Of a stretch of DNA of 64,000 bases, positions 17,101 through 28,156 are shown piece by piece. The first letter of the stretch is position 1, and each line of letters begins with the position of its first letter. The DNA lies in contig CM041465.1 in NCBI GenBank assembly GCA_023213395.1, forward strand, positions 56,799,741 through 56,863,740, given 5' to 3'. This DNA is from Cycas panzhihuaensis. Its lineage: Eukaryota > Cycadophyta. The notes under the pieces were generated by a model, which worked only from the letters and a program-made list of their open reading frames with translations, had not been told where the DNA came from and searched no databases. The position numbers and the translations under genes were made by a program.

Positions 17101-19250
17101 CTACTAGGAGAAAAAAGAAAAACTGACTTGGATGGATGGATTTACTCCATCTGAGGGAGCCACATTCATCTAGAAGGAGGGACAACACATGGAAGTAGTG
17201 TATGGGTGGTTTCTGACTGGTTGTTTTGATGTTTGTAGGCTATTCTTGCAGTTGATAATCACGAGAACATAGGGATGGCTATGATGAACTTTATTAAGAT
17301 GATGTCAAGGTAAGAAATGATAACTTTGTGATGCTACAGGCTCTTGAAGGTGATCAAGACCCCATAATACACATCATATCAGTGTCTATTAGTGGATATA
17401 GTATCCCATTAGGATAGACAGAGGTATGTGTTCCATCTCCCATAGGTGGGGGATGTTACCATCACACTAGGGGATATTAAGAGGATCCTGGGAGTGCCAA
17501 CTGGAGAGGCACCAGCTTCTCTAGGTACTTTACCTAGCATAGATGCTTCTCACAAGGAGGCAATGAGATTTTTCACACGATAAAGCTGATGGGATTGGTG
17601 AGGAGTCTCAATATAAGAGATGGTGCTCTCCAAAGTTCCTCATGTGAGGAAACTCATCACACTAGTAATTATGTTTTGGATATCCTAAAAACAGAACTAT
17701 AAAGACATTCTCAGAGGATGGATGGCGACCATTAGGAGGTATGAGACAGGGGAGAGCTTTAATTAAACTTCCTTGATAGCAGCTAACATAGTTGCACAAT
17801 TGGACTAGATATAAGCAGCGTGGAGAGGAGGATTTTCTTATTGCATGTTTCTCTAGTGTTAGTTCTTGGATCACTTTGGAGCAATGGCACCACTAGGAGG
17901 GCCTCATCCCATATTAACTAGGGCCCCTATGGTACACAAATAGGAGACCAAGTTTAGGGGGACTAAGGACCAGATCCATGTGAGATAATCTGTGGTAACG
18001 ACATCGCTAAATCTCCTAACTCTGACAGACTACGTAGAGGATCCATACCGGGCGATCCATTAGGAGAGTGACGACGAAGGAGGAGAGCTAGGAGATGAGC
18101 CCAATGAGGGTGGAGATGATGATGGTGATGATGGAGGAGATGGAGCAGGGCCATCTAGGGCTGTAAGAGGTGAGGTAGGACCATCATCACTAGTAGGAGG
18201 AGAGAGACCACCACAAGGACCAACAGGCAGAGAGGGGGCTGCAGGTAGATTTCTAGCATTTATTGTGACCATATTAGAAGCAGTAGGTGTAACAAATTGA
18301 GGAATCCAAGGAGAGGAAGGACTAGAGGGAGGAAATACCATAGTAGCCTAGGAGATAGTGTCGGGAGTCGAGGAGGTAGAGATGGTGGCAAAGGGTACTA
18401 TAGTAGAGGAGGAGATCATTTAGGTAGAGGATCCAATCATCCCAAGAGGTAAGACTCTACCTTGACTTCAACTTCCATTTGATCATTCACTACTTCCCTA
18501 AATGACTATATTTATACCTTGATACTTTTATATACACTCTACACTGATATATGATATACATGGTTTGGTAGGAGGTGCTAAGATGGCGAGGTTGCTAGAG
18601 GCAGTAATGTGAGAGCTATTCCCCCAGGTCTACATGGAGGGACATCCTCCCATTCTGGCAAGCGAGGAGCCCCAATCGGTAGGGACACACACAACGATGT
18701 TCACCCCTTTAACTTAGGCTAAAGATATATAGGTGGTAGAGTCCTAGGACCTCCATGTGAAGGTGAGCTAGTTGTAAGGCACCTTAGATGGGATAAAGGT
18801 CAAGAGGGACCAACTGGTGGTAGAGAGGGATGCCCTACAGGGTCAAGTATAGGGACTGGAGGCCTAACTAAGAGGAGTAGGAGGTGACACTGGGAGTAGA
18901 ATCCAGATTGCTATGCTAGAAAAGAGACTTTACAGAGCTTAGAGGGAAAGGGATCACCTCTAGACTAGGTATAACTAGTTGGTCACCAAATAGCCACCAG
19001 GTCATTATGCAATAGGACTCACACGATGACACCGACCTAGTGGAGGCCTAGAGATGAGGGGAGCAAGGCAATGACCTCTTAAAGGTGCTAAAGGAGCTTA
19101 GGCGATAACTCATCTACGCACCTCCATATGGCTTAAAGTACCTACAAACTATGGATAGAAGGCTCCCAGGATCCTCAACGATCATATGCACTACCGTGGC
19201 TGTTCTGTAGGATTATCAGGCATGTCAATTTACTAAGGGTAAGCTAGCAT
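17101..19250 (+). pseudogene. Decayed mobile-domain-like / coiled-coil protein
   Basis: One plus-strand frame (codons starting at 17101, 17104 and so on) holds three protein-like segments with no change of frame. First, 17420-17580 reads YVFHLP, then VGDVTITLGDIKRILGVPTG, which has the pattern of the plant mobile domain (hydrophobic-LP, TxTLxDI, LGVPxxG). Second, 18064-18350 is acidic then Pro/Gly-rich (SDDEGGELGDE, GGDDDGDDGGDG). Third, 18730-18990 is rich in charged heptads (RDQLVVERDALQGQV, AMLEKRLYRA). Most stops in the third part are TAG where Gln would fit the heptads. Mobile domains occur in plant genes and in several transposon families. A transposon-borne protein relic is the best reading. 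No start codon can be chosen. Confidence 0.5.
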
Positions 19251-19309
19251 GACCTGGCACCATTGATTGAATCTCCAACAACATTCATCTACCTGTGCAC
19301 AACCTACAT

Positions 19310-19321
19310 ACTCTGATACCA
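19310..19321 (-). promoter_or_regulatory. Primer-binding site (initiator Met tRNA)
   Basis: On the minus strand this reads TGGTATCAGAGT, one base from TGGTATCAGAGC, the complement of the 3' end of plant initiator-Met tRNA. It abuts the LTR at 19322-19646, so that LTR is a 5' LTR reading leftwards. Confidence 0.8.
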
Positions 19322-19646
19322 TGTTAGAAAATGCAACTAAAGTAAACAAGGTCGACAGGATCTTTCACATCAGGCAAATAATAAGCAAGAACAGATACGC
19401 ATAGGACACCATATTATCGTGGGAAACCCTTACAGGTGAAAACCCACAAATGAATAATAATTCATATTATAACAAAATGATATTACATAAATATGGACTT
19501 TGATATATATTTATAGATCTAAAGTGCCAAATATAGTTACAAATATATCCATTAGGTCACCACAATCGAGACTATTCCTCCATATACTTAGGCATAAAAA
19601 TAGGATGCCCATTTTACATTAGGTGGTATGGTCACATTTTTTAATA
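19322..19646 (-). repeat. LTR, inverted partner of 21488-21811
   Basis: The reverse complement of this 325 bp block aligns along its whole length with 21488-21811. In plus orientation it starts TGTTAGAAAATGC and ends near TTTTTTAATA. The terminal TG has decayed to TA on one side. The primer-binding site lies to its left, so it is a 5' LTR for an element reading leftwards. The five bases outside its right edge are ATGCA, the reverse complement of the TGCAT that follows the partner LTR. Confidence 0.8.
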
Positions 19647-21478
19647 ATGCATAGCACATTCAACAAATGCCTCTAAAAACACACATACAACTACAACACA
19701 TGCGAGTTTTATATATATTAAAAAAAAAAGATATACATGTTTTTGTTGCACATGTGTTTTTAAGGGTGAAATTGAGGCAAGATTTGGACTTATTTTAAGG
19801 GTGAGTTTGAGACGAGATTTGGTCTTGATTTGGGCAAGTTTTAAGGGCAAAATTGGGTGTGCTTGTAGGGTCAGATGAGGTGTCATGTTACCTCCTTGAA
19901 TATGTTTTACATAAGAGAGGATTGAGGGTGATGATGGGTGAATTTAGGCAAAGATGAGCATGTTTTAGATACTTTTATTGCAACTTAATACAAACTCTAT
20001 TATTGTTTTGAGTGTGGCATTGATCATTGCACAAAATTCATGATTTATATGATGATTCAATGAAATAAATGAGTGTTCTTATTTATGATTACATTCGAGT
20101 TTAGTTTCATCAGATGTGTATGAGGTGATGATGTTCAAAATTTGCTTGTATGATTATCATTTGTGATGGACCATTACTTTGATAGTTGGACTGATGATAG
20201 CATTAGGTTTGTGGTCTGTTTTGATGCTGGTTTAACATGGGTGCATATCTGAACAAGTCTGATGTGGAACTGAAGTAGAGTGCTTGATAAATTTGAAGTG
20301 TGAATGGAAAGGTCAAAGATGAGATGCCTTAAAATTAGTTATGTCTTGTCATGGTATGTACAATTGGCCTGTCAGGTTGCATTGCAGGTGAACATCACGA
20401 TGCAGATGATGAGGTTTGGTGCATGTTTTGGTTTGCCTCCCATGGTTTGATGGAAGAAACTATAGCAGATAGGTGTGGGTACCCCTGTTGTGATTGTTTG
20501 TGGCATATTTTTCTCTTGTGTTATGTTTGGACCAAGTCAGAAGCCTTCTATTTATTTCCTTTAGTGCATTAGTGTGCACACATCTTAGATGAAGATTATA
20601 GCAGCAGGATTGCAAGTGTTTGAAGTGTATCAATTGTTTAGCTTACAAACAGTGTGATCTGCAGGGGAAATGTATGTGATCAGTCTAGATGTTATAGAGT
20701 TGTTGACGTATCATGTTGAGTATCATTTGGTTACAAGTTTTATCCTTTATTGCTTCACTTGTCTGTGATGTTATTCAGTAGGTGTGGAGGTTTGTTTGCC
20801 TAACATTGTGCTTGAGATGGAAGTACGACTTAGTGAGAGATTAATGATGAGGAGTTGTTAGATGATGAGACATGGATTGTAACCCCATGTTTCGTTGATA
20901 GTTGAAGACCTGCAGGAAGATGGAAGATAATGGATCAACATGCTAGTCAAAACTTGAGATAGATACCAATGTTCTAGTAAGTACAGATTCACAATAGAGA
21001 GTTGTATTGAAGCAAATAACCTGGTTGATTTACAAGTTTAAAGACTTGTTGCAGGATCTCTAGTAGGAAGAAGGATTAAGGTATGGTGAGATACTTAGCA
21101 CTAGTCTCTATGTTCATTGGTTTGTTTGATCCTTACTTCAGTGGTTTCAGATAGTTGGGTATTGTATCGTATCGTATCATATCAGTGTTCCTTAACAAAG
21201 ACTTGAAGAGGCGATTCATATGGCTTAAGTGGCTCATCCTCTAGTTTAGTTAGAGGAATAAGTCTGAGTTCAATGGATGAAGTATCAGGTGCAAAGAGAG
21301 TTGTATGGTTGCAGGTCTGTTGGAACATTTCCAAAGAATCGAGCACATATGAGGTATGGCACAGTTACATCCAAGTGATGATTGCTACATCAACGTTCAT
21401 GCATATTGGGTTGAGTAAGGTTATCCTTGAGAGGGGATTTATTCCCAATGATAATCCTTGTTGCCCCACATTTATATT
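19647..21478. other. Sequence between inverted LTRs, no gene
   Basis: No protein domain was recognised. Plus frames at 20351-20572 and 21273-21494 are short and motif-free. The right part runs into a polypurine tract and plus-strand 3' LTR, so it should be the 3' internal part of an LTR element. The left part may be flanking DNA if an inversion occurred. Confidence 0.45.
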
Positions 21479-21487
21479 AAGAGGGGA
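21479..21487 (+). promoter_or_regulatory. Polypurine tract
   Basis: AAGAGGGGA lies directly upstream of the LTR that starts TGTTTAAAAATG at 21488. This marks the LTR as a 3' LTR on the plus strand. Confidence 0.75.
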
Positions 21488-21811
21488 TGTTTAAAAATGT
21501 GACCATACCACCTAATGTAAAGTGGGCCTCGTATTTTTATGCCTAAGTATGTTGAGGAATAGTCTCGATTGTGGTGACCTAATGGATATGTTTGTAACTA
21601 TATTTGGCACTTTAGATCTATAAATATAGATCAAAGTCCATATTTATATAATATCATTTTGTCATAATGTGAATTATTATTCATTTGTGTGTTTTCACTC
21701 ACAAGGGTTTCCATAGCAATATGGTGTCCTATGCGTATCTGTTCCTACTTGCTATCTACCCGATGTGAAAGATCTTGTCGACCTTATTTGCTTCAGATGC
21801 ATTTTCTAACA
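21488..21811 (+). repeat. 3' LTR, partner of 19322-19646
   Basis: A 324 bp LTR running from TGTTTAAAAATGTGACC to GCATTTTCTAACA and followed by TGCAT. A TATA-like element, CTATAAATATAG, lies inside a perfect 8+2+8 palindrome at 21615-21632. The inverted partner has lost the symmetry of this palindrome. Confidence 0.8.
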
Positions 21812-22829
21812 TGCATGTTCCTTGGAAGGAGCATGACATATATGCAAAGGAAGCAATAACTAGGGGTATGGATACCTAAGCAAAAAGGGTCCTTGGTTAG
21901 GAAGCAACTTTGTGCTTGAAAGCAAAGGAGGTTTGCTTATCCACTAGGAAAAGAGGAGATCTCCCTTGAGAGGGAGATAAGAGATCTAATACAATGACAA
22001 AGCCTAAAGGATAGAAGGCCACTCTAAATAATCATCACACCTACAACTAGGGGAAGTAATGATATGCCTAGGGTGGTAGTTTAGGCTTATTTTAGAGTGA
22101 GAGGGGGGTGTGACTATTCTACTTGGAAGTAGAAAGAGTCACCCCATGCATGGAGGTGGATGATGAAGGGTAGGCCTTGTGTGGTTAGGCCTATAGGTAA
22201 AACTGATTTGGTCAGAACCAAATAGATGTGATGGACCTAACGTTCAATAGATCGTATGGTGTGATTGCATCTGAGTAGGACAGGCTCTAGTCCTCAATGA
22301 GGATCTAGAGCATGAAGAAGAAGAACCTCTACAAGCGGCTCGTTGATGCGGATACCTACATAAAGTCACTCAGGGAGGGCAAAAAGGTGGAAGAAATGGT
22401 TGGTTCAGAACTAGCGACTTGGGAGCCAATCTAGAATAAATACAAGAGGGAATATTCGATTGGGGTATCTCCATGGGTGTGCATAAAACTAGGGTGACAT
22501 GCTGAGGGGGCTCATGGCCCTCGTTATTTGACTTGAAATCATCCATGAGGGCTAGGTAACCATAGCTACCTACACCAATAAGGGCAAACCTAACTAGGTT
22601 TGGTTTATGATGAGGCATGGGTTCCATTTGATGAAGATCAGTCTCCTAAAAAAGGGTCCCCATGGAAGGGATAACCTCCTCAAGATTGATAGCTTCATCA
22701 TCGAAGATACCTTGGCATGCTGGATGAGAAGTATGAGATGATGGAGGCTCATGGGTGATAACTTTAACTTGTCCTTCATGGACAAACTTAAGTTACCCCC
22801 AATGTGAGGAGAAAATTACTCCCATTTAG
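21812..22829 (-). mobile_element. Gypsy fragment downstream of protease (minus)
   Basis: Decayed minus-strand gypsy sequence that follows the protease relic at 22770-23110 in element orientation. Blocks align with the equivalent part of the other minus-strand gypsy copy (43.9-44.4 kb). No open domain remains. An AGTTTAGGCTTATTTTAGAG motif at ~22080 matches the dispersed motif seen at 8-11 kb. Confidence 0.5.
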
Positions 22830-23110
22830 TCGAGCCATGGTTGACCTAATAGGAGGTTGTACTCTACATTGATATCAAGTACAATAACATCAACGCAAAC
22901 GGTCTTCCTTCCTAAGGTGAGTGAAAGGGAGATTGTCCCCAAGGGAGACTTCTTGGTTCCATTATATCATTGGTATTTCCAAGTCATGGACTCGAGAGTC
23001 ACTGCACTTAACTCCTTAACCATTCGTACAAGCATAGCATTAACCAAGGACCCATTATCTACAATGGTCCTCTTTATGATAAAATTAAGGGTGTTAACAG
23101 AAATGATGAA
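22770..23110 (-). pseudogene. Gypsy aspartic protease relic (copy 1)
   Basis: Minus-strand translation gives TIVDNGSLVNAMLVRMV at the active-site loop and, about 60 codons later, LDINVEYNLLLGQPWL, the conserved C-terminal strand of gypsy proteases (usually YNxLLGRPWL). The Asp-Asn-Gly active site also occurs in the copy at 44.7 kb; 55.8 kb has Asp-Asn-Arg. The enzyme would process the Gag-Pol polyprotein. Frameshifts and stops break the domain. It shares layout with 44.42-45.05 kb, so it is a second member of the family rather than part of the same element. Confidence 0.75.
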
Positions 23111-23462
23111 TGGATAATACAAAAACTTTTCTCACTCACTAGGAGGAGGGAGATCTTGAGGATCAAATGAGATGATAGGTGGTCCATAAGAGGTGGTGCT
23201 TACAGCACAGACGAGAGCATCTTGTTAACCAAGAGCTTTGAGAAGAAGAGCACGTTGCATGGGGCAACTCTGCAAGACATCCATCATGGATATTCAGGTG
23301 GCTACGGTGTAGAGCTCATCTATGATTGAGAAGGACTTCCCTTTTCCAGTTGGTTGGGGAAGCGCCCTTCAAAAATCATAGTGATCCAGGTAGACAAGAA
23401 TGGTCTTAGGGAGTGGAGGAGTCTCAGAAGACAAGTTATCCATGGGAGGATTTGGCTAAGAA
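23111..23462 (-). mobile_element. Gypsy gag-protease linker fragment (minus)
   Basis: This aligns by eye with 44760-45060, for example CCATCATGGATATTC against CCATCATGGGCATTCC, and the following pair of blocks ending in GGAAGCGCCCTTC and GGAAGGGCACTTC. It ends abruptly at 23462 where plus-strand copia sequence begins. Confidence 0.6.
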
Positions 23463-23534
23463 GAGAAATAGAGCTATTATACTGCAGCACTAGAGTATAG
23501 AAATAGAGCTATTATACTGCAGCATTAGAGAATA
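23463..23534 (+). repeat. 36 bp tandem duplication in copia RNase H
   Basis: Two adjacent 36 bp copies (23463-23498 and 23499-23534), each starting AGAAATAGAGCTATTATACT, differ at few positions. Each encodes the IELLYCS stretch that normally occurs once near the end of copia RNase H. Confidence 0.85.
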
Positions 23535-23633
23535 ACTTGCTAATATCTTCACTAAAGCTCTTCAAAAGGATAAATTTCAATATCTTAAACAACTACTTAG
23601 AGTTGAAAACAAAAGATAAAATATTAAGAGAGG
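23499..23633 (+). pseudogene. Copia RNase H C-terminus fragment
   Basis: The plus strand reads IELLYCSIRE, a stop, then LANIFTKALQKDKFQYLK, which is the highly conserved end of copia polyproteins (xLADIFTKALxxxKFxxL). A purine tract, AAGAGAGGA (~23625-23633), follows, then an LTR-like start. Only the last ~45 codons of the polyprotein are present. The fragment begins where gypsy sequence stops at 23462, so it is a truncated copia element. Confidence 0.8.
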
Positions 23634-24127
23634 ATATTAGAGAAATATTAATATTCTATCTTTTGTATCTAATGGTCCCTAAGGTAAAGATGAGCGTTAT
23701 GTGTCCAACCTCTCTTTTATGTACTTGTGATACTTGGCCAATATGTTTTAGGCCTTCTATATATACATGATGTATTTATATGAGAGATTTTCCTCTTCTT
23801 ATTAATGAAGTTAATCATTATCCTTTGAATCATTGATTACTTTGATATAAATGTTATAAATGAGACTCAAATTATTCACTTTTAAATGAAATTTCTTTTT
23901 TCTTTCCTTATTAATTAGAAATAGCATTATCATCATATCATAAGCCTTTAAGAACATTGAAACGTAGGAAAGTTTTTTTTAAATAAGTAATAAAATATAT
24001 TTTTTATGAGGTTAAGAGCATTTAATCAATTTTACTTATTAAATTCTCTATAATCTGCTATCTAAAATATACTTTGCAACCATTCATTTCAATCATCTCA
24101 AAATTCTCTTTCCAATGCAACTAACAA
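23634..24127 (+). repeat. Probable copia 3' LTR
   Basis: It starts TATTAGAGAAATATT (expected TGTTAG, with G-to-A decay) right after a polypurine tract and contains a TATA-like CTATATATAC near 23757. The end at AACTAACA (~24127) is a guess from the usual CTAACA terminus. No second LTR is in the window. Confidence 0.4.
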
Positions 24128-25656
24128 CACCTAATTCTAATATTCCAGTGAAAAGTTATAGTAAAAGATATACTAGTATATCTTAAAAGAGTGTGCAATC
24201 CTTAATAAAATTGATTTTAGATTCTAAAATAAAATTTAATTTAATATATAAATTTTACAATTACAAAATTATTCAATCTAGTTTATTTTGATTTAGAGCT
24301 TGTCCCTTTCATGAATAAGCTCCTGGTCACATGACTCCTCCATGTGACCATTGCTAAAGCATTAAGAGGCTAGACAAACTTTAAAACATTATAAAAAATA
24401 ATTAAAATTTTAAAATCACCTAGGAATTTTTTTAATATTTCTAAAAATTTGTATATCTTCATATAATTTCTATGTATTGATGATGTGATATAGTTTCTTC
24501 TATTAATCTCTATTATAGATTCCAAGAATTTATATGTCTTCATATTAAAAATATGTTCGAGCTTTCAATGACTTTCTTTTAGTAATGGCAATGTCAATTC
24601 TTCATCTTTATCCATGGCTTTTCTCTTTTATTTAATAGATTGTGAGTAGTTATTCCTCCTCTATTTGGCATTAGCATGAGACTGTGGGCATAGTGGATTC
24701 CTTCTTTACTTTCTTTGGATTTGCTTCATATGGTCTTTTAACAATGTGATTGATATGGCATCCTCTATTTTTTCATGGCTTCAGATGATCTATATATGTA
24801 GGCTTATTTCTTCAATAGTGTTTCATTACTCTGTTACTATTACTCAAATCTTTTAGGAGATGAGTATTTTATTCATATCCCAGAGTTCTTCTACATCAAG
24901 GATCCAAGAGGAGTGATATATTGCATAAAACTTCCTTCTAATTCATCATTTTAACAAATTAATAGCCTTAAATGCCCTTTCATACCCTTGTATATCTAAA
25001 GGCCTATAAGCTCTTACACTCTATGTGTGATTTGATTGACTATCTCTTACCAAGGGAAGATGATGAAGACTAGGAAAATAAAATAGATTGTTCTTCAAAC
25101 CTCTGTAAAGTTGGAGGAGATCATACCTAAATAAAAATCTATGAGATGCAATGTAAATGTACTCTAATACTAAATTAAAATTTAGAGTATAACATAATAA
25201 AAATATAACATACATATATAATAACTGAATAATCTCATGAGTAATGTACACAAATAAAAGATAAATATGAATGTAAAGTATCAAATAAATAAAGCATGTA
25301 CTAATAAGAATCTTAAGTATTCACCATAAAAGAGACAATAAATTTATATATGGAAAATCCAATGTGAGAAAAACCACAGGAAAAGGTAGAGTTTGGAGTT
25401 CTTTTTTATGATTAAAATAAGTATATCTCTAGGTCTAAGACCTTTCTCAAGTTCTCAAGTGATAGGTATACATATTTATAATAATATCCACCTCATAAGC
25501 AGCTTATAATATCTCTTAAGTCATTTCATCATCTAATAGCATATAATTATGGATAAATGTGCCTTTCGCATATCTCAATGTAGATGATTAATGAGATTTT
25601 ATATATGTCTATCATCATATTATATAGTACATATATGATTAAATCACATATTCCAA
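24128..25656. other. AT-rich sequence, no gene
   Basis: Very AT-rich with no coding frame on either strand. It holds the perfect hairpin at 24324-24350. The right edge, ATATTCCAACA, has the look of an LTR terminus, and gypsy reverse transcriptase sequence starts immediately after it, so 25656 is probably an insertion boundary. Confidence 0.4.
24324..24350. other. Perfect 10 bp inverted repeat, 7-base loop
   Basis: TGGTCACATG (24324-24333) and CATGTGACCA (24341-24350) are exact reverse complements around ACTCCTC. The arms contain the E-box-like CACATG/CATGTG. It is conspicuous against the AT-rich surroundings. Function unknown. Confidence 0.85.
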
Positions 25657-26400
25657 CAACCTTAGGGGGGTAGGATAAGAGTTAAGACAAGGCCCTGCTT
25701 GAGTTCTTAAAAGGTAGCATGGGTTACTAAGGTCCAAATAAATGGACTCTTCTTCTTAAGGAAACTAGCCAATGATTTGGTAGTTATAATAAAGTTAGTT
25801 AAGAAGCATTACAAGAAACCCAATCACCTAAGAATGAATTATTTTATTTTTGCATTCTTGGTAGGGGCATCTTTAAGATTGTTTTTTCTTTCTCATGATT
25901 GACTTAGATCCTCTTTTAAGAATAAAAAAGCCCAATAATTTTCTAGTTGTGACCATAAATACACACTTGTGTGGATTTAGGTTGATATGAAGTTTTACAA
26001 GAGACCTAAAAGATCATCTATAAACACTTGCATATGTATAATGAGGTAATGGAAAATAAAATTCATGGCTTACTAGTATGTTACACTAATATTTTTTATA
26101 GCAAAAGGCATGCTAACATAGACAAAGATCCCTCAAGGAGTATTAAATATCATCTTGTGGTAGTATTTAGGTGAGATTTAGATTTGATTATATCCCAAGA
26201 ATCTATCCATTAAGGACATAACCTTAAATCCTACTATCCTATTAATAATCTGATCTATGAATGGGATGGGAAAGTTATCTTTAGGGAAAGCATTATCTAT
26301 TTCTCCAAAATTGATATAGATGTGAATAACCCCATTCTTTTTCATAATAAGCATGATATTGAACACCTATTGAGTCTACTTAATTAAAGTGATTAGGTAT
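25657..26400 (-). pseudogene. Gypsy reverse transcriptase relic
   Basis: On the minus strand 26366-26178 reads MKKNGVIHIYINF, then PKDNFPIPFIDQII and SLMDRFLGYNQI, which follow the order of gypsy reverse transcriptase blocks (KKNGxxRxCIDF, KDxFPxPFID, MDxFSGYNQI). Further left are a PFAIKN segment and VFIDDLL, the catalytic YVDD block in altered form, then LENYWAF. It would copy element RNA into DNA. Stops and small frameshifts are frequent. It continues the minus-strand gypsy whose gag and protease lie at 44-46 kb, on the far side of the Copia-1 insertion. Left end truncated at 25657. Confidence 0.8.
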
Positions 26401-27417
26401 TATGCAAATTTTCTACCTCCATCTTAAATGGATACTAAATATTTGGGATGAATGGGGCATTATTTTTTCCTAACAAGCTTAGTTCTAGGAATTATAATGA
26501 GGTTGTGGGTAATGTTATTGGGGCTTATGCCCTTCATTTCAATGTAATCCCATGCAAAAGTATCCTAGAACTCTCAAAATAATGTCGTATATTATAGTAC
26601 CTTATTAAGAGAGCATTCAACTCCAATTTTAATAATCTTATTAAGGGTTAGGGTAATGTCAATGGTTTCTCCCAAAAGGAGGACATTCCTCTCCTCAAAT
26701 GAGGGGTGGCTTGGTCATTAAGTAGGTTTGGGAGAGATTACATTATGATAAGCTTAATAAGAGGTGACCTAATGACAAGGTATTTCAAAAATCCTAACTT
26801 ATGGTGGTTTGGAAGGAGGATGGGGTATTCCCTTACAAAGTGTTCAAGTAATATTCCATTATTCTTGAAATAGTTGATTCTATGGATGGTCTTGGATAGA
26901 ATTGGAGGCTCAAGTTATTTGATAAGTGGGTTTATATACCAATCAAATTTCAACTCAAAATAGTAAGGTGATTCCTCAAATGAATTTAAATATTAACATT
27001 TGAGGTAGGTCAGATATGGCCTTCTAATATGGAGGTTAATAAGAGGACCATATAAGTTTTATTTTAGCTTAGGATCAAAGACATAGGGGCAGCAGTCTGA
27101 TGGGAAAGAAAAGATAGGGGAGAGTCACAAATAATGGACTCATCATGGGAGAAAATTAAGTCAGACTCTTCATCAAAATCATAAATAGGATGGACTTGGT
27201 TTAAATCCAATTGAACAATAACTAGGTTTAGGAAGTCCCACATATGACAAATTATATTAATGGTTCATGGTGGAGAAATGGGGTAGACTTCAATACCTGA
27301 TGAGAACCTACTCTAGGTTAAGGGGTGATCAAGGGCCCTAAGTATATTATCCAAATGGATAACTAGCTAGGGAAATCCCATATGGTAAGTTGCTTAGATG
27401 GTAGATTGAGGGGTAGG
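26401..27417 (-). mobile_element. Gypsy protease-RT spacer (left part)
   Basis: Decayed minus-strand sequence between the gypsy reverse transcriptase and the Copia-1 left edge. No domain recognised. It should continue at 43875 on the other side of Copia-1. Confidence 0.5.
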
Positions 27418-27714
27418 TGGGGTTGTGGATCTATCCTTTATCTCCATGCACTAAACACAAAGGCAAACATGGGAGCAAGAGAGACTTAAGAGAAAGAAAG
27501 TAGCTCTCACAAAATGAGGAGGTAAGAATGAATCTCCTCCATTGAGCTTTTACTTTTATATTGAGAGAGGGAGCATTAGAGTTAGGTGAAATGAAATTAC
27601 ACATAATGCACATGAAAGTGCATTTTACTTAAGTGATCTAATTTAAAGTTAACTTAAGACCCTTTTTCGAAATAATCAACTAATGTAATGACCTTATGTT
27701 ATTAATCCTTTTCA
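27418..27714 (-). repeat. Copia-1 3' LTR
   Basis: Matches 43577-43874. It holds a minus-strand TATA box, TATAAAAG (27553-27560), which the other LTR has as TATAATAG. Bases 27418-27424 differ from the partner, so the exact left edge is uncertain by a few bases. Confidence 0.9.
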
Positions 27715-27728
27715 ATCTCCCCCTTAAT
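27715..27728 (-). promoter_or_regulatory. Copia-1 polypurine tract
   Basis: The minus strand reads CCATTAAGGGGGAGAT directly before the 3' LTR. The AAGGGGGAG core also occurs at the 3' ends of the other copia elements here (39524-39535 and, with one change, 33620-33630). Confidence 0.75.
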
Positions 27729-28156
27729 GGTAGAAGGTCATTTCATCCTATTTTATTCTATCCTATGAGGTCTTTATTTGAGCCTCTTACAAAGCAAACT
27801 ACTATGACACTTTTGTGGAAAACCCTCATGGGGAAGAAAACCCGCAAATTTTTAAAATTTTCTAATCTACTAACCTGGCTCAGGTATCTCTTTAAATGTA
27901 GCCAGATAGCTAATCAGTACAATGAATTTTGTAGCTAAAATCTACTGAGCCTCCATATACCATTTGGTCATCCCCCATGCCCTTTCGGGTTTTCACAAAT
28001 TTTAATTTTCTAAAATGATATAACCCTTATCCTTTTGTACCCACATGGGGTTTTCAAAAATGGGATAGCATAGAGACTTACTCTTGTCCTCCCGTGCCTA
28101 CAAGGGGTTTTCACGAATGAGACAGAGTATGATGGTCCTATTATCATCTCCTTCAA

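Noticed and set aside
18060-18341. Minus-strand Pro/Ser-rich frame
   Set aside because: Antisense of the acidic and Pro/Gly-rich part of the plus-strand mobile-domain relic; low complexity.
25021-25284. 87-codon minus-strand open frame in AT-rich DNA
   Set aside because: Low-complexity Tyr/Ile/Leu-rich translation with no motif; expected by chance at this base composition.
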